In this document: positions 23,846 to 23,882 of the stretch, one piece after another
How positions within the stretch are numbered: position 1 is the first letter of the stretch
Layout of the letters: each line of letters begins with the position of its first letter
NCBI GenBank assembly: GCA_023406985.1
Contig: JAEXTK010000300.1
Location: 1-23,882 of the forward strand
Length of the DNA: 23,882 nt
Direction of reading: 5' to 3'
Source: Spirochaetota bacterium
GTDB taxonomy: Bacteria > Spirochaetota > Spirochaetia > Treponematales > Breznakiellaceae
Notes under the pieces: model-generated
Told to the model about the DNA's origin: nothing
The model's input: the letters and a program-made list of their open reading frames with translations, nothing else
The model's database searches: none
Program-made: the position numbers and the translations under genes

Positions 23846-23862
23846 GCCGCGCCTACCGCGGC
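23846..23862 (+). terminator. Short GC-rich hairpin after the RND permease
   Basis: GCCGCG (23846-23851) and CGCGGC (23857-23862) form a perfect 6-bp stem with a 5-nt loop, 13 nt after the pump stop. No T run follows and such hairpins are common at this GC content, so it is only a weak terminator candidate. Confidence 0.25.
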
Positions 23863-23882
23863 CCGCCGGCGCACCGTCGGCG

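Overview
The window comes from a GC-rich diderm bacterium. Evidence for an outer membrane is a TonB-dependent receptor with its own ExbB/ExbD/TonB motor, an RND efflux pair, and four predicted lipoproteins with clear lipoboxes. The gene mix and style (MalF/MalG-type sugar ABC genes, lipoprotein sugar-binding protein, many small transporters) would fit a free-living or gut-associated high-GC spirochaete, but that is inference; no rRNA or other phylogenetic marker is present. No tRNA, rRNA, CRISPR array, insertion sequence or phage gene was recognised.

Region 1 (1-5731, minus strand) is a sugar-uptake operon read binding protein -> MalF-like permease -> MalG-like permease -> GH42 beta-galactosidase. 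The GH42 gene runs off the left edge. The operon has a good sigma70 promoter (17-bp spacing) with two CG-centred palindromes at and just after the predicted start of transcription. Strong hairpins lie between the binding-protein and permease genes. The arrangement recalls galactan/galacto-oligosaccharide operons (ganSPQA type), with no ATPase gene present. A MATE efflux gene (5741-7096) and an EamA transporter (7211-8071) precede it on the same strand.

Region 2 (8195-12772) starts with a D-2-hydroxyacid dehydrogenase on the plus strand. Next come two consecutive lipoprotein genes, a ChvE/xylose-type sugar-binding protein and a protein with two carbohydrate-binding-like modules, facing a convergent LuxR-type regulator. 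The stretch from about 9.4 to 12.7 kb is visibly less GC-rich than its surroundings. The binding protein has no permease or ATPase next to it, so a sensing or surface-capture role is plausible.

Region 3 (12812-19246, minus strand) is a tightly packed operon: TonB-dependent receptor, unknown lipoprotein, ExbB, ExbD, a second ExbD, TonB, then an EamA-family transporter. It looks like a complete dedicated outer-membrane import system for an unknown substrate. Its leader (19269-19397) carries five consecutive inverted repeats. Two of these are 29-nt look-alike elements whose centres are 63 bp apart; this is the least explained structure in the window.

Region 4 (19643-23833, plus strand) is a two-gene RND efflux operon, an HlyD-like lipoprotein adaptor plus an inner-membrane permease, divergent from the TonB operon. 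No outer-membrane TolC-type gene is seen before the window ends.
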